From: Ariolimax columbianus
Lineage: Eukaryota; Mollusca; Gastropoda; Stylommatophora; Arionidae
Direction of reading: 5' to 3'
DNA: 64,000 bases
Assembly: GCA_036924085.1 (NCBI GenBank)
Contig: JAVGWX010000009.1
Location: forward strand, 59,126,331-59,190,330
Below the pieces are notes generated by a model, which ran no database searches, was not told the DNA's origin, and saw only the letters and a list, made by a program, of their open reading frames with translations. Position 1 is the first letter of the stretch, and every line of letters starts with the position of its first letter. Position numbers and translations under genes: made by a program. Positions 44,296 to 54,944 of the stretch are shown one piece after another.

Positions 44296-45260
44296 ACGGG
44301 TAATACGAGATTGTACCTCGCTTTGTGCTTGTGTTGATGCTTTTGTCTGTTACGAGTTTTTGTCTTCTATTCAAGAGGCACTAACCTGTATAATTCTGGT
44401 TATTATTCGGTAAAATTAGGTCTCAAGAGACATTGATTCCTACAATGTAAAACTGCCACTGCAAAGTTCAGCTACATACATAAAAATATAGGAAAACTTA
44501 GCATTTAGAAAGGAGTATGTATATGTATGACAATTGAGTAAGCTAATATATTGGCTGTGTGACATTGTAGGAAATAATAAAAGCAATATATCAGTTCTCT
44601 GCAGGGAATCAGTTGAGGAATTGACGGAGGATATCATCAGGAGTGTGGTCTGCGGGTTAGCCGCAGGAAATCTTTGACTTATCGCAGGATATTAGGAATT
44701 AGGATAACAAACCTTAACCTATTTTTTAAAAGTGCGCCGGTTCATTGATGTAGCGGCCCAACTTCATTGAGTGACGACCGGTCTTTTGTGACACGCGGTT
44801 GAGCCATAATATATATCTGATGCCTTTCTATAGCCGTGAGCGAGCTGCGCTAAACGAGTCAGCGTATATGTCCCCTCTGATCCGAAATGTTGGGAAACTT
44901 TTTGAATCTCGTTCATGCTAGCAAAGGCTATGCATCCATCACGCAAGGGCAAAATACTAACACCTGTTTGCCTACATACTCGATTGTAAGTAGATACTGA
45001 TTACTGATATACCCAATGGTATAAAAGAAGCGGCTAAGACTGTCAAGGTACGAGATCAAGTCAGTAAATAAGTCACAAATGGCTGCTAAATAATAATTAA
45101 ATGAAATACTAACCTGGAAACAATTTATTATTGCTTTGTTCCTTATTTCTCAGCTTAATTTCCATCAACATTGCTACACTTATCTCATCACTTTACAAGA
45201 ATACCAAACCATGCAGTGTAGACGTCTTTGATATGGTATGTCAGCCACATTTGCCAACCT
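44296..45260. other. Unassigned AT-rich spacer
   Basis: No gene supported. A 62-codon minus-strand frame at 44952-44764 has no recognised motif. Confidence 0.4.
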
Positions 45261-45264
45261 TCGT

Positions 45265-45475
45265 TATTTAGGAAAACGTCTCCCGCCGGCGGGATTTTGG
45301 TGCACCAAACAGGTGGAAATCGCTCGGGGCTTAGTCGGGGATGTAAGATGGGAGCTCAACATGTTTCCAACCGAGTTTGTCAATGTTCTCATGGGTTAAT
45401 CGAGCCGTATGTGGCCTCGCATTGTCATGAAAGGGCAGTACTCTTCTAGTCAGCAGGCTTGGACGTTTTCTTTAG
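45265..45475 (-). pseudogene. mariner-like transposase, C-terminal remnant
   Basis: The minus strand reads SLLTRRVLPFHDNARPHTA (about 45450-45400), HENIDKLGWKHVELPSYIPD, a stop, then APSDFHLFG and KSRRR (about 45290). HDNARPH and YxPDxAPSDFHLFG are the second and third catalytic-acid regions of mariner (DD34D). A stop replaces the residue after the third D. No terminal repeats were seen. Confidence 0.75.
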
Positions 45476-45479
45476 AAAC

Positions 45480-46460
45480 GCAACGTGAAGCATTAGCAGA
45501 AATTCACAGTATGATAATAATTATAATAATGTTCGCGTAGCCGTTAAAGGCCCGTTGCGTCGATCGACCACTACCATGTCCAACTGCTGAGGCTGTGTTC
45601 ATGTGTAACGTGTCGGCCAAAATCCCTACAGACTCCCCAGGTGCAGCCGAGTACTCCGCTGCCTTGGGGCAGGGGTCGCCAGGAGTGTATTAAACCAATG
45701 TTTGTGTCATGCTTTCCGAGTCTGTCCGTGTCAAACTCCATGTTTTTCCGTGTCCCACGCTGGGGCTTCTGGTTGTGTCCACCTTTTTGTCAGCGTGACC
45801 CTTGCTGTGATGAGAATACAAAGTTCGGAGAGGTTTGGTGTCACCTCCGGTGGAGTGAAGGGCCGGCAGGAGGAAGTCGACTTCAGTCCGAGCAGAAAGG
45901 TCCTTGAGTAGTGGTAACCTGGACTGAATTCTGTTGTGCAGTTAAGCAAAGCGTTGAACTCCGTCATAGACTGGTCTCCCACGGCCTAAGCTAGGCATGA
46001 AATGCAACGAAATACAGCGAAATGCAGCATAACACACAGGATAACCGATCGAAGGCACATAAATTTCACAGAAAAAAGTCCATGATACCACCCGGTGAAG
46101 GAATTCTGAAATATAATCCGGACAGAAACCAGAAAATATCGGACAACGACAGTATGATAGAGCAAAATTAATACCCTTTCAAGAAAGTTTGTTTAACCCC
46201 CCCCACCCCCCCCCCCCCAACTCTCAACATGCAACAGTACGTTGTTGTTCTTTGATTATTGTGTATACAGACGTCATTTTGACTTCGCTGCGCACATGCA
46301 TACGACACCTACCGTCTGCTACCTATAGTAGTCATTAAGCTGAATATTTCTGCTCCCTAATGTCACCTTTACAAACTACCAACTACTTTTCTCAGCTACA
46401 GCATATCAGTTTGCAAAGGCAGCGGGTTCGATTCCTGTTATCAACACGCTTTAGTCAATC
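45480..46460. other. Unassigned spacer with C-run
   Basis: No supported gene. A C-tract lies at 46197-46219. A B-box-like gcgggttcgattcc occurs at about 46421 without an A box upstream. Confidence 0.4.
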
Positions 46461-46474
46461 TATTTGTAAATGGT

Positions 46475-46600
46475 TATGTCGATTACTGTGACGGAAGGAA
46501 ATAGATTTGTCGATTACTGTCACTGAAGGATATAGATTTGTCGATTACTGACACGGAAGGAAATAGAAATGTGGATTACTGTCACTGAAGGAAATGGACA
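46475..46600. repeat. ~32-bp tandem repeat, 4 copies
   Basis: The unit tgtcgattactgtcactgaa followed by ggaaatagattt recurs at about 46478, 46508, 46539 and 46570. Confidence 0.8.
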
Positions 46601-47069
46601 GCACAAGAGGAAACAACTCCATTTCATTTTTTTTAAACAAGGCTCAGTACAATGAGGTCTCTGACAATTGACATCCACAACTGTGTGTGATGTGGTCATT
46701 GCTTCACATTTATAACCTGCTAACGGAAAAGGCTTGAATAGAAAACCTTGAGGTGAAATCTTCATCCCGTGTTACCCCCAGTCGTCTTGATGCGTCTTGC
46801 CACCGGATTACGGTAAATGGTAATGAGAGAGCGGGACTGACGCAGCACAATTCTTTCCATGTCCATCTATCCAAGCGAAAGTTACAACATGATATTCGAA
46901 ACAAAAAATTTAATCTGCCAGAAACTGAAGGCTCCTGTCATTTCAGATCACATCTTTCAGCATAATATGCTGTCACCATCTTCGCTTGCGATGGGCAGCT
47001 AATATTAGTATTGCTTGTATACACTGACCTCACCCCAATTATCACGCGACATCGCATCCTAGGGCTGGA

Positions 47070-47305
47070 AAACAATTGCTCAGGATCGAGCTGTTTGGAG
47101 ACAGTTGGAGGGGGCATAGTGACTGAGGACGCTTGTTGAGGTCTTCTGGCTGCAGATGAAATGGAAAGACCAAAGAGATCGAGGAACACCACGGCAAGCC
47201 AGCCTCACGAGCGTGGTTGTACGATCTGTGGCAGGGACTGCCACTCGCGGATCGGCCTTTACAGTCATAGCAGACAGTGTCGAGATACAGGAGACAGAGC
47301 TGGAC
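47070..47305 (+). pseudogene. LINE C-terminal zinc-finger-like end
   Basis: The frame ending near 47290 reads MERPKRSRNTTASQ (47161) and CTICGRDCHSRIGLYSHSRQC (47219-47282). The C..C...H...C spacing and the wording CGRDCHSRIGL.SH are the hallmark C-terminus of a large LINE family in aquatic invertebrates. Upstream VTEDAC..LLAADE fits the same tail. The RT part is absent. Confidence 0.75.
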
Positions 47306-47714
47306 AAAAACTCACAGTGCGCCACGCGCATGGTTTACAGAGACTGAGGCGCCTGTGATGATGTCCCCAATTGATGAAGCTTTGGTTCCAACGGTACATT
47401 TGGATTTAACCAGCTTATTCCTAGGAACCCTGTGTCCATACATAAATTTAATATCACAGTATCGTATCTACATCACATAATTAATAGAGAATTTAAACTG
47501 CCGGGCAGTTTAAATGTTTGCATTCTGACCACAAGGACGCACGTTAAAAACCTCGGTAAGACTTGGGTTATTTTTTATCGCAGGTAAAATAAAAACTTGT
47601 CTACAAACTGTGTGGCGGCAAACGAGCTTTAGCCCTCAGCCCTATTCATTTTCAAGGTGTACCCCAGCAATTTGTAATAGGAAGAGATGTCGTAGATTCT
47701 ACCAGCGTGAGAAG

Positions 47715-47717
47715 GAC

Positions 47718-47751
<34 letters not shown>

Positions 47752-48085
47752 GAATGTCAACAATAGGTAAGTTTACTCTGTTGTGCGCCTTGAAAAGAGC
47801 GTTAAGTGGCGGATTGCAGTAGCTTACCCTACATCTCGAGCGTGCTAATAGAATTAGACCAGTGTCCTCCAGGCGGTTGAGCTATGCTTGGTTTCATCTG
47901 CGAGGCGCTCACTACTACGGGGATCACGACGTCGATCCCCAACATGTTATCCAGACTGTCACGAAACAACCTGTTTCCAGGGAGAACTGCATTGAAGTGA
48001 GATGGGATCTGTGTCAGTATATTATACCTGACACTCATTAACGTGTCCAACCAGTACGTTTTCCAGGCCCGGACGTTAATTTTCA
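47715..48085 (-). mobile_element. Retroposon family D, short copy with (GTT)n end
   Basis: The plus strand begins with (GTT)11 at 47719-47751, the inverted AAC tail. It then has the D core (cgagcgtgctaatagaattag, tgcttggtttcatctgcgag) and ends near ggacgttaatt. One residual 37-bp unit is visible. Confidence 0.8.
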
Positions 48086-48244
48086 CTCCTCAACCGATTA
48101 GGGATACAAGAATACATGCACTGTTGCTAACTTTCTTCTTATACCTGTCGCTTCAGTTGGAGTAAAGGTCAAACACTGCATTTGGTTTCCTCTATCCAGT
48201 GTTTAGTAAAAATCTGAAGTCAGGTATTCGCAATGAGTTCTTCT

Positions 48245-48435
48245 TCATCCGTGCATCCGACTTCGGCATTCATTGTATGTAAAGGTCTGCTTCCGTCTGC
48301 AATTTCCAAGGGCTTGCTTCCCTGTGGTAACGGCCGATGCTGTAATTGGGAAGCGAACCCAGACCCTCGACTTGTGAGCCGTGTCACTTTACCACTAACC
48401 CACGCTGTTCTCTTCTTCTTCTTCTTCTTCTTCAG
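48245..48435 (-). mobile_element. SINE family A, copy 4, partial
   Basis: Inverted landmarks are gcatccgacttcggcattca, gtggtaacggccgatgctg and gtgagccgtgtcactttacc. The sequence 3' of the central block is missing. A (TTC)n run follows at 48412-48435. Confidence 0.75.
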
Positions 48436-48745
48436 CGTTTGTTCTGAAAAAGGACGTTGACGACATTGTGTCATAGTTTACAGCGGTACTATTTTATCGG
48501 CCCATTTCGGCTAAGCACATCCGATTTCAGGTAATCGTTTTTGGAACCGGATCTGCATGGTTACAGTCTGTCTCCAGGGTTGTCACTTGGAGAATAATGA
48601 CATGGTCAGTTAAGGGTGGCTGGCCCTGATGCAAGCAACCAGATACGAGTCGCTGGCTGCTGTTAGATCATTCCCTGCTGCATCGTCGGCCACCATTTGC
48701 AGTGAGCAAAAGGAGGCAGAACTGAATTTTGTACATGAGATTGAC

Positions 48746-49333
48746 AAACACATAATACTTCTTCTTCTTCATCGTACGCAGTCAGACAGTAACCATTATT
48801 TTTACGAAAAAAGCGGCGGTCATCCTGAGGCTGTCGACACTGCCATAGAGCTTGTCTTGTGGTTCCACTGGTGATGGCCACATCTGCTCTCTCTGATCAT
48901 CGTATGTCGGGAAGTTCTGCAGCAGATGCTCAGCGGTCATTTTCCCGGTACCACGCGGGCATTCGTCGGTACCACTTATCTTGAATTTGTTGAATAGGTG
49001 GTACCTCAGTCTATTGTGGCCAGAGCGAAGTCTGAAGACAACGACCTGCTCTCTTCTGTTCAACTGGTAATCGTTTTTGGTGTAGCCGGTATGTTCAGTT
49101 TCCCATTTGGTCATGTATCTGGCTTTAATGAGCCGTTTTGACTCTTCGTACGTCATACTAGTATCTGTTTGTGGTAGTCTTGCACCTTCTTTTGCCAGTC
49201 TGTCTGCCTCCTCGTTGCCTTGGATGTTGCAGTGTGATGGGACCCACTGTACCACTACCCTTTTTGGTGCGGACTGCTGGCATAGTTGACAGAGTACTGC
49301 TCTTAAGTCATTAAGCTCAGAAACACATAATAC
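48746..49333 (-). mobile_element. RNase H-type LINE, copy 4, 5'-truncated, 13-bp TSD
   Basis: The body is 48759-49320. The direct repeat aaacacataatac at 48746-48758 and 49321-49333 is perfect. It contains only the end of RNase H and the terminal motif, with a (GAA)n tail on the minus strand. Its sequence is very close to copies 1 and 2, so it is probably recent. Confidence 0.93.
48782..49255 (-). pseudogene. LINE ORF2 C-terminal 157 codons, open but truncated
   Basis: It reads WVPSHCNIQGNEEADRLA, RLIKARYMTKWETEHTGY, NRREQVVVFRLRSGHNRLRY, CPRGTGKMTAEHLLQNF, ending AAFFVKIMVTV. There is an in-frame two-codon loss relative to copy 1 near 49070. The final conserved Cys of the CxC..H..C motif is Phe, and the second Cys is Arg. 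Without RT or the RNase H start it has no activity of its own. Confidence 0.88.
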
Positions 49334-49632
49334 AAAGAACGACTAATCCCTGGCGCCGTTTCGCCTAGAAATGTTGCCATGATGTCTGACATTTCAGGAT
49401 CAGTATCGTATTTACACAATTTCCCTCATAGCTATGTCCCGCTTCCGTTTTACCGAAAATACGCTAGTATAATATTATTCCGCGTAATTTCCTCTCCTTC
49501 CGCCGACTTTCAAGCCCCTGTGTTGTGGTTAAAAATAACACTAATAATAAATTTAAAAAAATAGGTAAGCATTATTTTTGAAGAAAACTTACATTTGTGC
49601 ATGTAGAGTTAATATATTTGAGAACAGTTCAC

Positions 49633-50248
49633 ACATGTCCTCGGACATGTTGCACAGCCCTGCGACATGTTGCATAGCCCTGAGACATGTTGTACAACCC
49701 AGCGACATGTTGCACAACCCTGATACATGTTTCACAGCCCTGAGACATGTTGCACAGCCCTGAGACATGTTGCATAGCCCTGAGACATGTTGCACAGCCC
49801 TGAGACATGTTGTACAACCCTGAGACATGTTGCACAGCCCTGAGACATGTTGCATAGCCCTGAGACATGTTGCACAGCCCTGAGACATGTTGCATAGCCC
49901 TGAGACATGTTGCACAGCCCTGAGACATGTTGCATAGCCCTGAGACATGTTGCACAGCCCTGAGACATGTTGCATAGCCCTGAGACATGTTGCACAGCCC
50001 TGAGACATGTTGCATAGCCCTGAGACATGTTGCACAGCCCTGAGACATGTTGCATAGCCCTGAGACATGTTGCACAGCCCTGCGACATGTTGCATAGCCC
50101 TGAGACATGTTGTACAACCCAGCGACATGTTGCACAACCCTGATACATGTTTCACAGCCCTGAGACATGTTGCACAGCCCTGAAATATACTGCACAACCC
50201 AGAGACATGTTGTACTACCATGCGACATGTTTCACAGCCCAGCGAATG
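49633..50248. repeat. 20-bp minisatellite, about 31 copies, 40-bp higher-order pattern
   Basis: The unit is tgagacatgttgcacagccc. In the middle, gcacagccc and gcatagccc units alternate strictly, giving a 40-bp period. A variant block (tgtacaaccc, agcgacatgt, tgatacatgtttcacagccc) appears at both ends, about 420 bp apart. All three minus frames are open for 138-226 codons, because the 60-bp repeat cycle has no stop. No gene is inferred. Confidence 0.95.
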
Positions 50249-50409
50249 ATATTTGTCACCCTCTGACATAATTCAAAATAAGGTCAGACAGAAACTATTT
50301 TTACAATAATACGTAAATGCTTTGACTCAGGCTTCCTGGAAGAAGCCAACTACACAACAATGAGCTAAAGCTTTTAAAGTAATGAAAAACACATCAAGAT
50401 AATGGTGAC

Positions 50410-50730
50410 GTTATGTTGTTGTTGTTGTTGTTAAATGTCTAGAGTTAGTAAGATTACTTTTCACTGCGCACTGAAAAGAGCAGTAAGAAACGGGTTGCAC
50501 TAGTTTTCCTCACATGCCGAGCGTGCTGATAAAGGTGACTGAAGTCCTCCAGACGGTTGTAATATTCTTGGCTTCATTTGTGTGTCGCTCATTACTACGG
50601 GGATCACGTCAACCTCCTTCTCCCTCCCCTCGTTAGCCAGACTGCCATAAAACAGCCCGTTTACAGAGAGACCTGCGTGGAAGTGGGGCGGGATCTCAGC
50701 CGATTTTGCCTGACCGTGACTAATATATAT
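50410..50730 (-). mobile_element. Retroposon family D, short copy
   Basis: It starts with (GTT)n at 50415-50431, has the D core (gccgagcgtgctgataaaggtg, cttggcttcatttg), and ends near cgtgactaatata with no full 37-bp unit. Confidence 0.75.
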
Positions 50731-51325
50731 GATTATACTCGCAACTGCAACCACAGAAAGCCATCTTCAAGTAATCAATAAGAACTGTGCATGATATTTG
50801 ATGTTTTTAATATATGTACAATATATATTTAGTTGCAATAAATAATCTTAAATATGTGAACGATACCATTTTGATGGCAAACAGTGAGCACAAACTTGCA
50901 GGTCAACAATAAAACAACATGTGAAAGGGCGTGGCAGAATCAGAAAATTCAGATGTAACTTGATTTAGATTGGCAACGTATAGGGATCAAATAACTCTGT
51001 GAACATTTTTTAAAGACAGATCTAGGTTGTACATTAAGAAACAAAATACTTTTATAGTCAGAGATTGGTTATTTCATGAAATGCAATTCAGCAGGAGGTG
51101 GTAGACGTGGAATCAGCGAATACATTTCAAAATACATTGAATGCACATAAATGTGTTTGGTGCACGTGAAATTGGATAAAAAGTAAACTGATTGTAAACT
51201 TAACTCTGTGGATTCTAAGCCGGAATAAAAAAGTTAAATAAACAATAACATTAATACAGACACAAAAAATTGTGATACTTGCAAAAATCACCGTATGGTA
51301 TGCATAATAAATTTTAATTTAAATT
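50731..51325. other. Unassigned AT-rich spacer
   Basis: Nothing recognised. Confidence 0.4.
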
Positions 51326-51779
51326 TAAAATATTACCCGAACAGGGACAGAGTTTCTCTGATCATCCCTCGACATTTTCTGGTAAATGTTTAAAATGATG
51401 TAAGAAGATTGAGGGGGAAGAGAAGGGGAAGACCAAGAAACATTATTGTTGAAAAGTGGAATATTTTCTTTGTGCTTAACAAAATGTTGCACTTGATCGT
51501 TTGTCATTGACAATCTTGGTGTAATTGTTCAGCATAATGTTGGAAGCAATTAGAACACCTTTTGAAACTATTTGTGATATTGTCTTTTCACATTCACGTG
51601 TGTAGTTTTCAGCATTTATCTATTCTTTACTTTTGAGATAAGAATATGTTTCTGATTTTTGAATGATAAGAATTCTTGTTCATATTTTTCAGAAATCAGT
51701 GTCTCATAAACAGAATAAACTTTGAGTACAGTGTTAGTAACAAACTGTGATGGCCATTTCAGACTGCCCCTGTCAATAT

Positions 51780-52162
51780 CTTTCAGATATGGCTTGACTT
51801 GGCTTCGTTCGTTCTCAATCTCCCGCTACCAAACTCTGAAAGTGCTTAAGTAGCAGAATGTAGTCCAGAGAACGGATTGTGTTGTGTCGTAGTTTACAGC
51901 TTGACTGCGATATTTCCACCTTTCAGTCCAACACATCCGACTTCAGCAAGCATTTTTTTAGTACCGGGTTAGCATTCCCTCTTCGATCCTTTCTCCTTAG
52001 TCCGTTTGTCTGCTGCAGCCTGTTATCCAGGATCACTGCTTGAAGGTGTAGAATGGTCTTGGCAGCTCTAGTTTGCTGGCCCTGACGCTAGCAGTCAGCT
52101 ATGGGTCGCTGACCACTGCAGCGCATGCGCTGCTCAGCATCTTGATCCCTCTTTCAGATATG
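51780..52162 (-). mobile_element. Retroposon family B, copy 4, inside the P-element, 12-bp TSD
   Basis: The body is 51792-52150. Perfect ctttcagatatg repeats lie at 51780-51791 and 52151-52162. The P-element frame continues on both sides (...DLYLSYLKE before, then KWPSQF after). The 3' tail on the minus strand is of the gaacgaagccaagtcaagcc type. Confidence 0.9.
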
Positions 52163-52264
52163 ACAAATAAAGGTCATATTCTGATCCTTGTTCAATTGGC
52201 ATGCATTTGTCAAAACACAATGCAGAGATGCGCAGATTACAATTCACATTTCTGCTAACCTTTC

Positions 52265-52537
52265 AAGAAATGTGGTTACGGAGTGGGCTAGTGGTTAAGT
52301 GGCACCGCTCACAGCGCGAGGGTGCTTGGTTCGATCCCCATCTCAGCACCGGCTGTTATCCCGGGGAAGCAAACCCTTAGAAAATACAAGATGAAGCATA
52401 CCCTTACATAAAAATGCATGCTGAAGTCGGATGCACTGGGCCGACAGGCGCAAAATAACAATCACAGTGCAACGCACACAGTCTTGTGAAATAGAGAAAT
52501 AAGGTAAACCAAAAAAAAAATCTTAATAAAAAATGTA
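52265..52537 (+). mobile_element. SINE family A, copy 5, inside the P-element
   Basis: The body is about 52276-52526, from acggagtgggctagtggtta to an A-rich tail. The flanks aagaaatgtgg (52265-52275) and aaaaaatgtag (52527-52537) form an 11-bp TSD with two mismatches. It interrupts the P-element just after the IAGY motif. Confidence 0.85.
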
Positions 52538-52712
52538 GCCAGCAATAAAAACAATTATGGTTTTATCTGTATCATTCAAGCTAATATCAATACTTTCATC
52601 CAACAATAATGAAAAATCATTAATTTCACTTGTTACATCTTCTTGAGCCCTATCTTCCTCACAGTCAGTCATGAAATCCTTCAGGCTGAACTGTCCACAC
52701 CTTGCAGAATTC

Positions 52713-52981
52713 AAATAAAGGAGACTAGGGGACGGCGGGGCCTAGTGGTTAAGTGGCACGGCTCACAACCATAAGGTGCTGGGTTTGATCCCCATCACAG
52801 CACCGGCCGTAACCGTTAGACAATGCAGGAGGAAGCAGACCCTTACATAAAATGCATGCTGAAGTCGGATACACTGGGCCGACAGGCGCAAAATAAAAAC
52901 CCCATTCCAACGCACACCGCCTTGTGGATTAGAGAAATAAGGCGAACGCCAAAAAAAAAACCAAAAAAAATAAAGGAGACT
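52713..52981 (+). mobile_element. SINE family A, copy 6, inside the P-element, 14-bp TSD
   Basis: The body is 52727-52967, with an excellent A box (tggcctagtgg-like) and B box (gggtttgatc). Perfect aaataaaggagact repeats lie at 52713-52726 and 52968-52981. The P-element frame crosses the pre-insertion site. Confidence 0.93.
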
Positions 52982-53514
52982 GACCAATTTTAGCTTCTTC
53001 TCAAACTCCGTAATCTGGCGAACAGAAATGTTATAGTTTCCTCCAGATATTTGTCGATTCTGAGAAACTCTTAACTTCAAGCTGTCAGTTTGGAATTTAC
53101 CTGGTAACACATAGGTGAAATTGTCTGTACCTAGCAGGAACTTTATCAAAAGCTGTGAAGAAATGATGGTATGTTAGAGAGCAAAGTATGCTTCTAACGA
53201 AAAACATCTGTGACGAGACTTGACTTTCATATTATCCCATGCTTCAAGCAAAGGGACTAACTTATCCATGAATGCAAACCTTCTGTCATTCAAACATATG
53301 AAAGGTTCACTGTCACAGTCTGTTAAATCTCTTCCTTCCAGGGAGTCCTTGACATTAAAGAGTTTCCAGAATTGCAAAATTATCTGAATGAATGTTGTAG
53401 TACTAAGACCAGAATCACTTAAACCTGGAGACTGATGAAGGGCTGAAACTACTTTCTCATTGAAAATCGTTAGTGCAAGACTTACTTTCTGACGTTCAAT
53501 ATTTGAAGGACAAA

Positions 53515-53705
53515 CATTTCTCTTTGAAATTCTGCTCACGTTGTTCTGTGAGAAATTGCTGTTTACTTAGACAAACCTTTTTCTCTGACATTCTGCTCAC
53601 GTTGTTCTGGGAGAAATTGCTGTTTACTTGGACAAACCTTTTTCTCTGAAAATCTGCTCACGTTGTTCTGGGAGAAATTACTGTTTACTTGGACACGCCT
53701 TCTTT
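53515..53705. repeat. ~62-bp tandem triplication
   Basis: Three copies of ctgctcacgttgttctg.gagaaatt.ctgtttactt, near 53533, 53591 and 53653. They lie at the edge of a long inverted repeat. Confidence 0.85.
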
Positions 53706-54320
53706 CTGAAATTTGCTTAGTAATTTGAACATTAGAGTTTGACAGTTTCATAAGCAATTGCTGGTTAATGGTTAGTGTCGTGTCTGACCTCCGCGAGATT
53801 TGACACAAACTAGGCAGCGAAGATTCATGTATAAAATTAACATTCTGATAGTGTGCTTGGGGATCGCCCGCCACTCCGGCAGATTGGTTCAAGTCATCAT
53901 CTGGTGGAGGGTTAGCGCTGGCTGATCGTCCTAACCTGTCCCGAAATTGCTCAATAGAGTTGAGATCACTGAGTTAGCTGGTCAGTCCATCCTGGTGACA
54001 TGCTGTTGCCGGAGGCCGTCATTAACAACACCAGCATATCTGGAACATCGTGTAACGACCAGCAAGAGCTAACCGTCCATAATGTGGTGACGTGAACCAA
54101 TTGTTTCAAAACCTTCTGGAGGAGGGGCAAGCGATCCCCCAGCACACTTTCAGACGGTTGATTTTGTCCGGGAGGCATCGTTGTCTAGAGTGTATCAATT
54201 TCTCATGAAACTGTCTCACTATGATGTCCAAATTACCACTATAAAATGTGAGCATAATTTCAGAAAGAACGGCCGTATCCAATTACACTGCAATTTCTGT
54301 CAGACAGTTTTTTCTTCTTC
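53660..54320. mobile_element. Tc1-like remnant bounded by a ~100-bp inverted repeat
   Basis: The sequence at 54196-54305 pairs with the reverse complement of 53660-53760. Shared landmarks are caatt.ctcatgaaactgtc, gatgtccaaatta, aatttcagaaaga and cagtaatttct. Between them, the minus strand carries a Tc1-transposase-like end: a WT/WP..SDLNSIEQFRDRLGRS reading near 53980-53930, and PDDDLNQSAG at 53890. A hairpin-bounded Tc1 derivative is the best description, and its exact ends are unknown. Confidence 0.6.
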
Positions 54321-54524
54321 AGGAAACTGTCACATCTCTGGTGTTCAAAAGTCTGAACAAAAATTTGATAAATATATAACTGACTTCTAATTTTTGGATT
54401 TATTTAAACGGTGAGATTTTGTTAGTGACGTTTAATTTATTTTGTATCGTATAGTATATTAGGCAGTGCTTGTAACGCAATAAGATGCGCATGCGCAAAC
54501 AAATAGTCAAATTCATACTGTAAG

Positions 54525-54880
54525 TGTTGTTGTTTCGAATGCCCACCATGAGTAGGTTTACTCTTTTGTGCGCCCTGAAAAGGACGTTAAGTGGCGGGTT
54601 GCAGTAGCTTTGCTCACATCCCGAGCGTGCTGATGATGGTGGGCCGGAGTCCTACAGGCGGTTGTGATAGGTTTGGATTCATCTACGTGTCGCTCAGTAC
54701 TGCTGAGATCACGTCGATCCCTCACCTCGTTAGCCAGACTGCCATGAAAACAGCCAGGAAGGGCTACGAGGAAGCCAAAGTGAGAGTTCTTGACCAGTGT
54801 GTTTTGCCTGAACTTGACTAACATGCCTGATCAGTATGTTTTGCTTGGCCAGACGTTAGTCTTCTTTCACTTCGGCGCGT
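54525..54880 (-). mobile_element. Retroposon family D, one-unit copy
   Basis: The plus strand runs from gttgttgtttcgaatgccca through gcgccctgaaaaggacgtta, the core, and one 37-bp unit (54800-54840), to ggccagacgttagtcttc. The ends match the family. No TSD was recognised. Confidence 0.82.
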
Positions 54881-54904
54881 TAAATCGCGAATCAACATAT
54901 GGCT

Positions 54905-54943
54905 GCGTGGTTTGGCTTGGCTTGGCTTCGTTCGTTCTCAATT
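54905..54943 (-). mobile_element. Retroposon family B, 3' end only
   Basis: tttggcttggcttggcttcg followed by ttcgttctcaat is the inverted 3' terminus of family B with its aagcc repeats. It is an extreme 5' truncation or deletion. Confidence 0.6.
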
Positions 54944-54944
54944 T

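Larger units (their letters stand above)
51400..53545 (-). pseudogene. P-element-type (THAP9-like) transposase, C-terminal half, with three insertions
   Basis: The minus strand gives successive pieces of a P-family transposase. First is SRISKRNVCPSNIERQKVSLAL (53535). Then RFAFMDKLVPLLEAWDNMK (about 53280) and VLPGKFQTDSLKLRVSQNRQ with GGNYNISVRQITEFEKKL (53115-52990). After a SINE comes LNSARCGQFSLKDF (52714), then IVFIAGY (about 52550). After a second SINE comes NCNLRISALCFDKCMPIEQ (about 52240), and after a retroposon B, KWPSQFVTNTVLKVYSVYE (about 51760). Such transposases cut and paste DNA. The N-terminal THAP domain is not seen, and the copy is dead. Confidence 0.85.

Noticed and set aside
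49589..50269. 226-, 199- and 138-codon frames on the minus strand
   Set aside because: All three frames are open through the same 20-bp satellite, which is the signature of a repeat artefact.
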